64,000 bases of DNA from MB1-2 sp046566065 (GTDB taxonomy: Bacteria > Actinomycetota > CADDZG01 > WHSQ01). The stretch spans positions 1 through 64,000 of the forward strand of contig JBKHXK010000005.1 in NCBI GenBank assembly GCA_046566065.1, given 5' to 3'. The position numbers and the translations under genes are program-made. Below are positions 25,772-33,353 of this stretch, piece after piece. The notes under the pieces are model-generated. The model saw only the letters and a list, made by a program, of their open reading frames with translations, had not been told where the DNA came from and did not search any database. Position 1 is the stretch's first letter, and the number at the start of each line of letters is the position of its first letter.

Positions 25772-27018
25772 TAGAGGTAGCCGAGGTCGCGCAGGTGTTG
25801 CTCGATCGTTGCCTCGTCCTCTTCTGACAGCGGCGCCTCTTCGCTCGTCACCGTGGAGGCCTCGACCTTGGCGATGAACTGCTCGAGGGGATGGGCAACC
25901 TCGGGGAAGCGTGAGTAGACGTCGCGCTTCTCGTTCGGAGGGCCTCCGTTGCCGTTCAGCTTGTACAGGGAGGGCTTGTTGGACCCCACGCGCAACAATT
26001 TCCAGTCCGTCGTCCGGGCACCCGCGATGCGGTTGCCCTCGAGCTTCACTCCGACGGCCTCCATGTAAGCCGGTTCCTCGGGAAGCGAGCCGCCCTCCAT
26101 CAACGGGCGCAAGCTGCGACCGTCGATCCCCTCGGGTATCTGGAAACCGAGCAGATCGCAGAGCGTCGGGAGGAGGTCCACGTGACGCACCTGATCTTCG
26201 ACCACCGCCTGCGGCACGCCCGGCCCCGCGATGATGAGTGGGACCCGAACGAGATGCTCGTGCAGGGCGAATCCGTGGCCCACGGACAGCGACTGGAAAC
26301 GCTGGTCCAGAGCAGGAAGCCAGCTCTTCAGCTTCAGCGTCTTGCGAGACTTGCGGGCGAGCCGGATCAGCTTCTGCTCGAACGGCGTGTCCGGGTAGTC
26401 CTCACCGTGGTCGCCGGTGATCACGATGATGGTGTTGTCACCGCAGGCCTCGTAGACGGGCTTCAGCCATTCGTCCGTCGCCGCCACTGCCGCCTGATAG
26501 CCGGCCTTGTCCCAGCGCTTGGTGAAGTCGGGCGGAGCTCGGTAGGGACGGTGCACCTCCCAGATGTGCAGCATCATGAACCAGGGATCCACGTAGGAGT
26601 GCATCTTGGCCACGACATCGTCCCGCCACTCGAAGAAGGGGACCTTGTAACCCTGGCGGTGGTTGGCGTCCTCGAAGCCCCGCAGGATCCCCGTCTGGGG
26701 CAGCAGCGGGCCCGTGGCCTCCGCATGGGTCTGGTAGCCGGCCGCCGAGAAGACCTCCGCCATCGTCGTCAAGGAGCTGTTCAGCCGGTACCCCTGCAGG
26801 CCCCGCACGCCGTGCTTGGGTGGGTAGCAGCCGGTGAGCATCGACGAGAAGGAGGGCGTCGTGGAGGTAGTGGTGGACACGCAACCCCGGAAGGCGGACC
26901 CCTGGTTGGCGTAGGCGTCGATGTTCGGGGTCGGGATCTCGCTCCCGAAGACGGCATCGGCCCTCAGCGAGTCGATGGCCAGGAACAACACGTTCGGCGC
27001 GGGCAAACAGACCTCCAT
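25771..27018 (-). CDS. Sulfatase-fold (AlkP superfamily) hydrolase lacking the formylglycine residue
   Basis: A 415-residue sulfatase-like protein: FLAIDSLRADAVF holds the first metal Asp, ITGDHGEDY the Asp-His pair, GHGFALHEHLVRVPLIIAGPG the late His, and VDLLPTLCDLLG the closing helix. At the nucleophile the usual C/S-x-P-S-R is TTPSF, so Thr53 replaces the Cys or Ser that becomes formylglycine. It therefore is unlikely to be a classical sulfatase; a Thr-based phosphodiesterase or phosphotransferase is more likely. No signal peptide. The C-terminus ends IEQHLRDLGYL like two other AlkP proteins here. I chose the ATG at 27018; a longer TTG-started reading to 27117 is less plausible. Confidence 0.82.
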   Translation of the reverse strand: MEVCLPAPNVLFLAIDSLRADAVFGSEIPTPNIDAYANQGSAFRGCVSTTTSTTPSFSSMLTGCYPPKHGVRGLQGYRLNSSLTTMAEVFSAAGYQTHAEATGPLLPQTGILRGFEDANHRQGYKVPFFEWRDDVVAKMHSYVDPWFMMLHIWEVHRPYRAPPDFTKRWDKAGYQAAVAATDEWLKPVYEACGDNTIIVITGDHGEDYPDTPFEQKLIRLARKSRKTLKLKSWLPALDQRFQSLSVGHGFALHEHLVRVPLIIAGPGVPQAVVEDQVRHVDLLPTLCDLLGFQIPEGIDGRSLRPLMEGGSLPEEPAYMEAVGVKLEGNRIAGARTTDWKLLRVGSNKPSLYKLNGNGGPPNEKRDVYSRFPEVAHPLEQFIAKVEASTVTSEEAPLSEEDEATIEQHLRDLGYL

Positions 27019-27225
27019 GCGGGGGGTTGAGCTGGTAGGGGCGCATCCTACCGGCGGGGGGACCGCCCGACCCTGTCCGGCTCGTCCGGTTAGGTCCTTG
27101 TCGGGTGGACGGAGCAAGCAAACCCGGGCTACGCGCTAAATAGCCCGGACGGGCCACTTTTCGGCCCTCAGCCTGCCCGGTTCGTCCGCCGATAGCTCCC
27201 CTAACACCTAGAGGAGGTACCTGCT
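27019..27225. promoter_or_regulatory. Divergent promoter region with hairpins
   Basis: 207 bases between divergent genes. On the minus strand TAGGAT (27045-27050) precedes the sulfatase-fold gene and would give a leader of about 20 bases. On the plus strand a GGGCC/GGCCC hairpin (27154-27170 region) lies in what is probably the 5' leader of the secreted repeat protein, whose ATG has AGAGGAGG about 7 bases upstream. No known riboswitch pattern is recognised. Confidence 0.35.
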
Positions 27226-28989
27226 ATGCCGCGGAGAACGTTGTGGAGCCTGTTGGTTCTAGCGGTGGTGATCGGGTCACTACCGGTTTCGAGCGCCCTG
27301 GCGGCGCGTAACAGGGCGCCTCGCATCATGCGAGCCGTCATGGTCGACAAGGACGGCAACGGCCTCGCCGATCGCGTCGTGCTGACCTACAGCGAGAAGA
27401 TCAAGCACAAGCTCGACACCTCGAGGTTCCCGTTCGTGGTCCAGGGCTACAGGATCAAGAAGATCAACGCGGCCCGCGGCTCTCTGCGTCTCACGATCAT
27501 GCTGCACGAGAACGCGAACGCCCCCAAGAAGCCGACCTCGATCAAGTACACGCGCACCCGTCGTCAGCCGGTCGTCGACCTGAACAGGCTGCAAGCCCAG
27601 AAGCAGCTGTTGACGAAGAACATCATCGGGCTCGCCGTGACGCCCCCACCACCTGAGGAGTTCACGTTGACGGTGAACCGGGGTGGCGACGGCCTTGGCA
27701 CTGTGACCGACAACCACACCAAGATCGACTGCGGGACGACGTGTAGCGCAACCTATGCGGCGGGGACCAGCGTGACGCTCACCGCCACACCAGATGCCGC
27801 CACTAAGGCAACGTTCGCGAGTTGGAGCGGCTGCACTAGCGAGACGCCGTCTTGCACGGTCACGATGGACGCCGACAAGGCAGTCACTGCTTCTTTCTCG
27901 AAGACGGGCAGCTTCGTTCTGACCGTGGTGAAGGCAGGTCAGGGCACGGGGACCGTCACCTCGACTTCGGATAACCCTCCGACCGGCCCTGCGCAGATCA
28001 ACTGCGGCGCCAACTGCACCGCCAGCTACGCCAAGGACACAAGGGTCACCCTTACCGCGACCAGCGATCAGGCGAGTGGCTCCACCTTCGCCGGTTTCAG
28101 TGGCGGCGGCTGTTCCGGGACCCTCAGCACCTGCGTCGTTACGATGGACGCGGCCAAGACGGTTACAGCCACCTTCAACAAACTCGGGAACTTCGACCTG
28201 CAGGTGACGAAGGCAGGAAGCGGGACGGGAACCGTCACTTCCGGCGAGAATCCGGCAAAGATCAGCTGCGGCGCCGACTGCACCGAGAGCTATCCCGCGG
28301 CCACGCAGGTCACGCTCACCGCGACACCGGACCAGGGGATGACCTTCGCCGGCTTCAGTGGCGGGGGCTGCACCGGAACGTCCATGACCTGCAATATCAC
28401 GATGGATGCCGCGAAGACCGTCACCGCCACGTTCAACAGCGCGACACAGCGCACGCTGACTGTAGCGGTCACTCCTGCAGGCGGTGGCTCGGTCACTTCG
28501 ACCTCTCCGAGCCAGGCCGACGGCATCAACTGCGGGAGCGACTGCACCGCGAACTATGCGAATGGCACGAACGTCACACTCAGCGCGACCCCCGCGTCCG
28601 GTTACAGGTTCGATGGCTGGAGCGGCGGCGCCACCTGCCCGGAGTCCACCTGTCAGGTGACGATGGACGCGAACAAGACCGTTACGGCCACGTTCTCGCC
28701 TCTAGCTGTGGTGCGGAACCTCAGCGTCACCGTCACCAACGGGACCGCGACCTGCGCGGTCGGGACCACCATCATGACTACGTGCAACGGTGGTTATGAC
28801 AACGGAACCGTTGTCACGGTCACGGTGTTTCCGTCAGCCGGCTTCGGCCCCCTTCCCACCTGGGGCGGTGACTGCGCCTCGGCCGGGTCCACAGTCACGT
28901 GTCAGGTGACCATGAACGCCAACAAGACGGTGACGGCAACCTTCGCGAGCATCGTGCCCTCCGTCAGTGGAGGGACCTCTCTCCCATAG
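27226..28989 (+). CDS. Secreted protein with five disulfide-bearing InlB-B-like repeats
   Basis: A 587-residue exported protein with a signal peptide ending near ALAARN (residue 27). Residues 30-140 form a basic N-terminal domain with DKDGNGLADRV, a short acidic loop seen in many secreted proteins. Five repeats follow (about 147-226, 230-315, 318-392, 396-481, 487-577), each with two Cys pairs (INCGANCTASY type), a Gly-rich W/F turn and the ending MDAxKTVTATF. These resemble the divergent InlB B-repeat (Listeria-Bacteroides repeat) family of cell-surface proteins. Strong AGAGGAGG ribosome binding site. It is probably a cell-wall or matrix protein. A terminator hairpin follows. Confidence 0.85.
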   Translation: MPRRTLWSLLVLAVVIGSLPVSSALAARNRAPRIMRAVMVDKDGNGLADRVVLTYSEKIKHKLDTSRFPFVVQGYRIKKINAARGSLRLTIMLHENANAPKKPTSIKYTRTRRQPVVDLNRLQAQKQLLTKNIIGLAVTPPPPEEFTLTVNRGGDGLGTVTDNHTKIDCGTTCSATYAAGTSVTLTATPDAATKATFASWSGCTSETPSCTVTMDADKAVTASFSKTGSFVLTVVKAGQGTGTVTSTSDNPPTGPAQINCGANCTASYAKDTRVTLTATSDQASGSTFAGFSGGGCSGTLSTCVVTMDAAKTVTATFNKLGNFDLQVTKAGSGTGTVTSGENPAKISCGADCTESYPAATQVTLTATPDQGMTFAGFSGGGCTGTSMTCNITMDAAKTVTATFNSATQRTLTVAVTPAGGGSVTSTSPSQADGINCGSDCTANYANGTNVTLSATPASGYRFDGWSGGATCPESTCQVTMDANKTVTATFSPLAVVRNLSVTVTNGTATCAVGTTIMTTCNGGYDNGTVVTVTVFPSAGFGPLPTWGGDCASAGSTVTCQVTMNANKTVTATFASIVPSVSGGTSLP

Positions 28990-29006
28990 CGACGTAAGCC
29001 AGATCT

Positions 29007-29054
29007 GCGGGTCGGGCGCAGGCATCTCCTCTAGGTAGCTTGCGCCCGGCCCGC
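29007..29054 (+). terminator. Terminator-like hairpin after the secreted repeat protein
   Basis: GCGGGTCGGGCGCA (29007-29020) pairs with TGCGCCCGGCCCGC (29041-29054) over 14 positions with one G-T wobble and a 20-base loop, starting 18 bases after the stop at 28989. There is no T tract. Confidence 0.5.
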
Positions 29055-29082
29055 TCCCAACCCCCCCGCCAACTCCACTTCT

Positions 29083-29133
29083 GTACGGAAGACGCTGCCA
29101 GGCAGCGGGTTCCGTACAAAGGTCGCGTTCGGG
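29083..29133. repeat. Hairpin repeat element upstream of the WecG-type gene
   Basis: ACTTCTGTACGGAA (29086-29099) is an imperfect inverted copy of TTCCGTACAAAGGT (29120-29133); between them GCTGCC/GGCAGC forms an inner stem. The same layout with an almost identical 3' half recurs at 33289-33345 upstream of another gene of this locus. Confidence 0.5.
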
Positions 29134-29160
29134 GGCTCCGGCCCTGGCAGACTGCCCGCC

Positions 29161-29910
29161 ATGGACCGGCCCTTCCCCACGATCGAGGTGCTCGGCGTCC
29201 CGGTGGCGAAGCTGCTGCCGAAGGACGCTCTGATCCAGATCGAACGGATCGCCTCCGAAGAGGGGGCCCATCTGATCGCCTACGCCAACGCGCACACGCT
29301 GAACCTGGCCACCTCGGACCCCTCCTACAGAGAACTACTGCGCAACGCTGCGATCGTTCTGAACGACGGAGCGGGTATCGCGATCGCGGCCCGGGTGAAC
29401 GGGGACAGGTTCCCGGCGAACCTCAACGGCAGCGACTTCAACCCCCTGATCCTGGGTCTCGCCGGCAAGAACGGCTGGCCGGTGTTTTTGCTCGGGGCGA
29501 GGCCCGGAGTGGCGGAGCGTGCGGGAGCGGCGATGAAAGCGCGTTATCCCGCCTTGCAGATCGCAGGCACCCGGGATGGTTACTGGCCGGCGGGCTCGGA
29601 CGATCAGGTCGCCGCCGAGATCCGTTCGTCCGGCGCCACTCTCGTGATGGCCGCGCTCGGCAACCCGATGCAGGAGCGGTGGTTGGCCGAGCATCTGGCC
29701 GCCACGGGTGCCCGGCTCGGGGTCGGTGTGGGGGCCTTCTTCGATTTCGCGGCCGGCGAGGTTCCGCGCGCCCCCGCGTGGATGAACCGGATGGGCATCG
29801 AGTGGGTGTTCCGTCTGCTGCAGGAGCCGCGCCGTTTGTGGCGCCGCTACGTGGTGGGCAACCCGGTGTTCCTCGCCCACGTGCTGAGGGACCGGTTCTC
29901 TCGGCGCTAG
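29161..29910 (+). CDS. WecG/TagA/CpsF family glycosyltransferase
   Basis: A 249-residue GT26 enzyme, the family that adds N-acetylmannosaminuronic acid or N-acetylmannosamine to lipid-linked GlcNAc (WecG, TagA). All family marks are visible: YANAHTLNLA, LNDGAGIAIAARV with the catalytic Asp region, FLLGARPGVAERA, MAALGNPMQERWL and VGVGAFFDFAAGEVPRAPAWM followed by GIEWVFRLLQEPRRLWRRY. It is probably membrane-associated through the basic C-terminus. The gene follows a hairpin element and converges on a permuted AlkP gene, overlapping its 3' end by 4 bases. Confidence 0.92.
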   Translation: MDRPFPTIEVLGVPVAKLLPKDALIQIERIASEEGAHLIAYANAHTLNLATSDPSYRELLRNAAIVLNDGAGIAIAARVNGDRFPANLNGSDFNPLILGLAGKNGWPVFLLGARPGVAERAGAAMKARYPALQIAGTRDGYWPAGSDDQVAAEIRSSGATLVMAALGNPMQERWLAEHLAATGARLGVGVGAFFDFAAGEVPRAPAWMNRMGIEWVFRLLQEPRRLWRRYVVGNPVFLAHVLRDRFSRR

Positions 29911-31589
29911 TCCTGTTTGCGCGCGCAGTCGAGAGCGGACTTCAGCTCGTCCGGCGTAAGGGCGGTCAGGAACACGCGTTCTTCGGTCCGGTCCTCGAAC
30001 CTCCCGAGGGCGTCTTCGCTGGGAGCGTTGTCGCCGATCGTGTAGGTGCGCAGGAACTCTGCGATGTCGGCGGGCTCGACCTCGTTGCGCTTGAGCTCCT
30101 TCTTGTTGAACATGATCTGGTAGCCGCGGTTGGACAGGATCAGGGACTTGTCCGGCGTCACCTTGTCGAATTCGGCGTCGATGTCCTTGGCGGTCTCGGC
30201 CATGATGATGTTCCAACCACCGGTTTCCGAGGGGTACGGCGTCTGACCATGGTCGGCCGTCATCGCGAGCACGTAGCTCTTGCGGCCGACCTCGCGGTTC
30301 AGGAACCTCACGAGCGCTCCGAGCTGGCGGTCCTGCTCTTCGAGGGTCTCTCGCTCCTCGGGCTCGATCATGTTCCATTCGTGTCCGACCAGATCGGTGC
30401 TCTTGTAGTTCACGTAGAAGAGGTCGGCCACGTCGTCTTGCCCGAAACCCTCCGTGGTGAGGACCTCCTTCATCACCTCGGTCTGATAGAGCGACCAGGC
30501 CGGGGTGTAGCGGATCTTGCCGTCGATCGGCAACATGGGGTGATCGAGCCACCGCTGGTCGGCCTCGCCATCGCGTTGGTCGATGAAATCGATCGCTTCT
30601 TGGAGCCCTTCGTTCCCCAGCACGTAGTCGGGCATCGAGTAGTAGTCGGGATTCGTGCGGAACTCGACGTCGCCCAGGTCGTCCATGATCGCGATGTCGT
30701 GGTCGCCGCCCTGTTTGTAAGCACCGTGTCCGATCATCCCGAGGTGCCAGGTGTCCCGAGCCATCATCCCGATCAGCGGCACGTTGTCGTTGGCGAGATC
30801 CCAGGTGTCGGCGACCGTGTCGAGCCTCAGGTACTTGGGGGATGAGCCCTCCCAGGCGTCGACGATCTTGCCTTTCACGCGCATCTTGATGTCCGCCAAC
30901 CCGTGGCGGTTGGGGAAGGCTCCGGTCCCCATCGTGGCGTGCGTCGAGGGCGTGATCGACGGCGAGGAGCCGACCGTGGCTTGCGTGTAGTTGGCGCCGT
31001 CCGCCATCAGCTTCTTCAGCTGCGGCCACGACTCGGGCCAGTACTCCAAGACGTTGTCGCCGCCCCCGTCCCAGACGACGGTCATGATCAGTTTGGGGAT
31101 CCCGTTGCGCTTGTTCTTGGGTAGCAAGGCTTCTTCGAGCGTCTTCCCGACCGCTTCCGGCGGAGCTTCGAAGTCCAGAAGCTCTGCGAAGGTGGGGGCC
31201 AGGTCCGCGACCGTCGTCTCCCGGTCGCTGTTCACTCCGCTCTGGATGTATCCCGGTCCGTAGAGCACGAGAGGCACGTCCTGGGTGTAGGCGAACGGCG
31301 TCGAATGCCGGGTGTTGTACTGGTTCGGGAGCTGTTCGATCGTCAGGACATCGCCGGAACGGCCCGGCACGTAGCCTCGCCAGACCTTCTCGAGGATGCC
31401 CTCCGGCACGTCGCACGCCTTGACCAAACGGACCCGCTCGGGGTTGGGGGGCTCGGGGTCTCGGAGGAAGAGGAAGTAGCCGCCTCCTCCCGCCAGGAGC
31501 ACCAGCACCACCAGGATCACGGGCAGCAGCGAGCGCCTCTTCCGGCGGAAGAGCGCGGGGGCGCGCGAGGAGGGCCTGAAGGCGGACAT
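29907..31589 (-). CDS. Membrane-anchored alkaline-phosphatase-superfamily enzyme, apparently circularly permuted (copy 3)
   Basis: A 560-residue protein. After a basic N-terminus and a membrane helix (residues 21-41), residues about 70-145 read RGYVPGRSGDVL, NTRHSTPFAYTQDVPLVLYG and DLAPTFAELLDF, the pattern that ends PafA-type phosphatases, with His95 as zinc ligand. The core follows: Asp174 in VVWDGGGD, nucleophile Thr213 in SITPSTHATMGTG, TDLVGH and TADHGQTP. The metal set is complete but the order is changed as in the copies at 10827 and 13948. I chose the ATG at 31589, where the anchor begins; the upstream reading is shadow. The start lies 24 bases from the divergent GT2 start. Confidence 0.85.
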   Translation of the reverse strand: MSAFRPSSRAPALFRRKRRSLLPVILVVLVLLAGGGGYFLFLRDPEPPNPERVRLVKACDVPEGILEKVWRGYVPGRSGDVLTIEQLPNQYNTRHSTPFAYTQDVPLVLYGPGYIQSGVNSDRETTVADLAPTFAELLDFEAPPEAVGKTLEEALLPKNKRNGIPKLIMTVVWDGGGDNVLEYWPESWPQLKKLMADGANYTQATVGSSPSITPSTHATMGTGAFPNRHGLADIKMRVKGKIVDAWEGSSPKYLRLDTVADTWDLANDNVPLIGMMARDTWHLGMIGHGAYKQGGDHDIAIMDDLGDVEFRTNPDYYSMPDYVLGNEGLQEAIDFIDQRDGEADQRWLDHPMLPIDGKIRYTPAWSLYQTEVMKEVLTTEGFGQDDVADLFYVNYKSTDLVGHEWNMIEPEERETLEEQDRQLGALVRFLNREVGRKSYVLAMTADHGQTPYPSETGGWNIIMAETAKDIDAEFDKVTPDKSLILSNRGYQIMFNKKELKRNEVEPADIAEFLRTYTIGDNAPSEDALGRFEDRTEERVFLTALTPDELKSALDCARKQD

Positions 31590-31613
31590 GCCTGCGAAGG
31601 TAACCTGCTCGCC

Positions 31614-32570
31614 GTGGAAAACCAGACCAAACGGGCGCCTTCGGCCTTCGTCATCGCGACCCGCAACAGGCCCGATGACCTGTTGCGAACCGTGCAGAGC
31701 CTGGTGGCGCAGACCGTGCTGCCGGCCGAGCTCTGCATCGTGGATTCGAGCGACGAGACCCCGACCCGTGTGCAGATCGAAGAGCTCTGCGAGGAGGCCG
31801 GCATCGCTCTCGATTTCCATCACCCGGCCCCCAGAGGTCTGACCGTGCAGCGCAACGTCGGCATCGATCGCACCAAGGGCGATCCGGTCTTCCTGATCGA
31901 CGACGACGTGTGGCTGGCCCCCGATTGCCACGAGGAGGTCCTGGCCGAATACGAGCGCTGGGGGCCGGAGTTAGGTGGCGTTAGGGCGACACCGGTCCGG
32001 CCCGCGAAGCCGTCGCTGCCGACACGGATCTACCGCAAGATCTTCGGCATCGGTGGATGGTGGCCCGAGGCGAGCGGCAAGGTCCGGCCCGGTTTCTATG
32101 CAGAGGGCGTGTCGGATTCGGCGGGTGTTCGCAAGCTCGAGTACTTCAACGGTTGGTTCATGTCGTACCGCCGTGAGGTCTTCGAGCACGAGCGCTTCGA
32201 CGAGGCCCTGTCCGGTTACGCCTACAAGGAGGACATCGACTTCTCCTACCGGGTCTCGCGTCGTTACACCTTGGTGCAGACACCGAGGGCGCGCTGCGAT
32301 CATCTGAAGAGCCCCAGCGCGCGCTTGAACTCGCACAACCTGCAGCGCATGAACCTCGCCAACCAGTTCTATCTGCATCGCAAGTTGATGCCGCAGGATG
32401 CGTTCCACAAGGCGGCGCTGTGGTGGGCCTGGCTCGGCTTGTTCATCCTGAACATCGGCAAGGCCGTGCAGACGAAGGACCCCGGTCTCGTTACCGGGAT
32501 GATCGCGGGAGCGTGGGAGCAGGTGCGCGGCCGAGGACTCGTCGACCCCGCACTCGAGTCCGGCAAGTGA
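31614..32570 (+). CDS. GT2 family glycosyltransferase
   Basis: A 318-residue GT-A enzyme: SAFVIATRNRPDDLLRTVQSL opens the fold, LCIVDSSDE the nucleotide loop, FLIDDDVWLAPD the DXD metal site, and EYFNGWFMSYRREVF with GYAYKEDIDFSYRVSR the acceptor/catalytic half including the ED pair. One hydrophobic helix near the C-terminus (WWAWLGLFILNIGKA) may anchor it to the membrane. The GTG at 31614 has GAAGG 9 bases upstream; longer readings are shadows of the divergent AlkP gene. It overlaps the CDP-alcohol phosphatidyltransferase as GTGA. The sugar is unknown. Confidence 0.88.
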   Translation: MENQTKRAPSAFVIATRNRPDDLLRTVQSLVAQTVLPAELCIVDSSDETPTRVQIEELCEEAGIALDFHHPAPRGLTVQRNVGIDRTKGDPVFLIDDDVWLAPDCHEEVLAEYERWGPELGGVRATPVRPAKPSLPTRIYRKIFGIGGWWPEASGKVRPGFYAEGVSDSAGVRKLEYFNGWFMSYRREVFEHERFDEALSGYAYKEDIDFSYRVSRRYTLVQTPRARCDHLKSPSARLNSHNLQRMNLANQFYLHRKLMPQDAFHKAALWWAWLGLFILNIGKAVQTKDPGLVTGMIAGAWEQVRGRGLVDPALESGK

Positions 32571-33274
32571 GCCGCTTCGAGGCCGACGCCCGCGGAGCGA
32601 AGAAACGGGACTACTGGTTCACCGTCCTCCTGACGGACCCGGTTGCCGTTCCGCTGACGACGTTCCTGGCCAAGCGGCGACTGCTCACGCCGAACCAGGT
32701 CACGATGGTGAGCCTGGTGCTCGGCCTCTCGGTCGGCGTGTTCTTCGCGACGGGGGAGCGCTGGGGCCTGATCGCCGGAGGCATCGCCTTCTACCTCGCC
32801 TTCGTCACCGACTGCGTCGACGGCAAGCTGGCCAGGGCCACCGGGATCACGAGCGACAAGGGCGAGGCTCTGGATGCGCTAGCCGACGGAGGCCGCCGAG
32901 CCAGCGCCAGCCTCGGGCTTGGCTATCACCTTTGGAACATTCCGCAGGTTCTTAATGTGGTCAACGGTGGGGGGCCAAGCATCCTCCGCTTCGAGCCGCC
33001 CGATTTCCTCTGGCTTCTCGTGTACGCGGTCCTCGCCTACTACTTCCTCGAGATCTCCGGGGCCGACAAGGGTGAGCCCGCCGGGGGAGTGCGCGGGGTG
33101 TGGGCGCAGCGGCTCGCCCAGTACCGGCTCCTGCCTACGCCGGGGATGCCCGACGTGCAGGCCATCGTGTTCATCTTCGGCCCGCTCACCGGCTTGGTGG
33201 TTCCTGCGCTTGGTGTCGGTCTCGCGATGGTCTCGGTCGCTATCCTGCTCACCGTGGTGAGACGACTCCGATGA
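32567..33274 (+). CDS. CDP-alcohol phosphatidyltransferase family protein
   Basis: A 235-residue membrane enzyme that swaps CMP on a CDP-linked alcohol for an acceptor alcohol. The full family motif is present at about residues 84-109: DCVDGKLAR, eight residues, then G-EAL-D-ALA-D, giving all four catalytic Asp. Six hydrophobic segments follow the usual plan. The start is the GTG at 32567, which overlaps the GT2 stop as GTGA. The acceptor and the CDP-alcohol are unknown; the cytidylyltransferase-like and G1P-dehydrogenase-like genes at 44778-42958 could provide a CDP-glycerol type donor, which would make this the transfer step. Confidence 0.9.
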   Translation: MSRFEADARGAKKRDYWFTVLLTDPVAVPLTTFLAKRRLLTPNQVTMVSLVLGLSVGVFFATGERWGLIAGGIAFYLAFVTDCVDGKLARATGITSDKGEALDALADGGRRASASLGLGYHLWNIPQVLNVVNGGGPSILRFEPPDFLWLLVYAVLAYYFLEISGADKGEPAGGVRGVWAQRLAQYRLLPTPGMPDVQAIVFIFGPLTGLVVPALGVGLAMVSVAILLTVVRRLR

Positions 33275-33288
33275 CCCCGCCCACGCAC

Positions 33289-33345
33289 CTCCACACGCAC
33301 TTTTGGACGGAAACGGACGTGAGACAGCGCTTTCCGTACAAAGGT
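33289..33345. repeat. Hairpin repeat element upstream of an AlkP gene
   Basis: ACTTTTGGACGGAA (33299-33312) pairs with TTCCGTACAAAGGT (33332-33345) over 14 positions with one mismatch and one wobble. The right part CAGCG..TTCCGTACAAAGGT matches the element at 29083-29133 at 21 of 23 positions. The AAAGGT end also provides the ribosome binding site of the following ATG at 33354. Confidence 0.5.
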
Positions 33346-33353
33346 GGGCCGGG

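Noticed and set aside
25771..27018. Formylglycine-dependent sulfatase
   Set aside because: The Cys or Ser required for formylglycine is Thr53 (TTPSF).
27121..27225. Riboswitch before the secreted repeat protein
   Set aside because: Hairpins are present but I find no conserved core of a known riboswitch class.
27303..27313. GCGCGTAACAG match between the secreted repeat gene and the element at 19586
   Set aside because: An 11-base match is expected by chance many times in 64 kb of this composition; no further similarity on either side.
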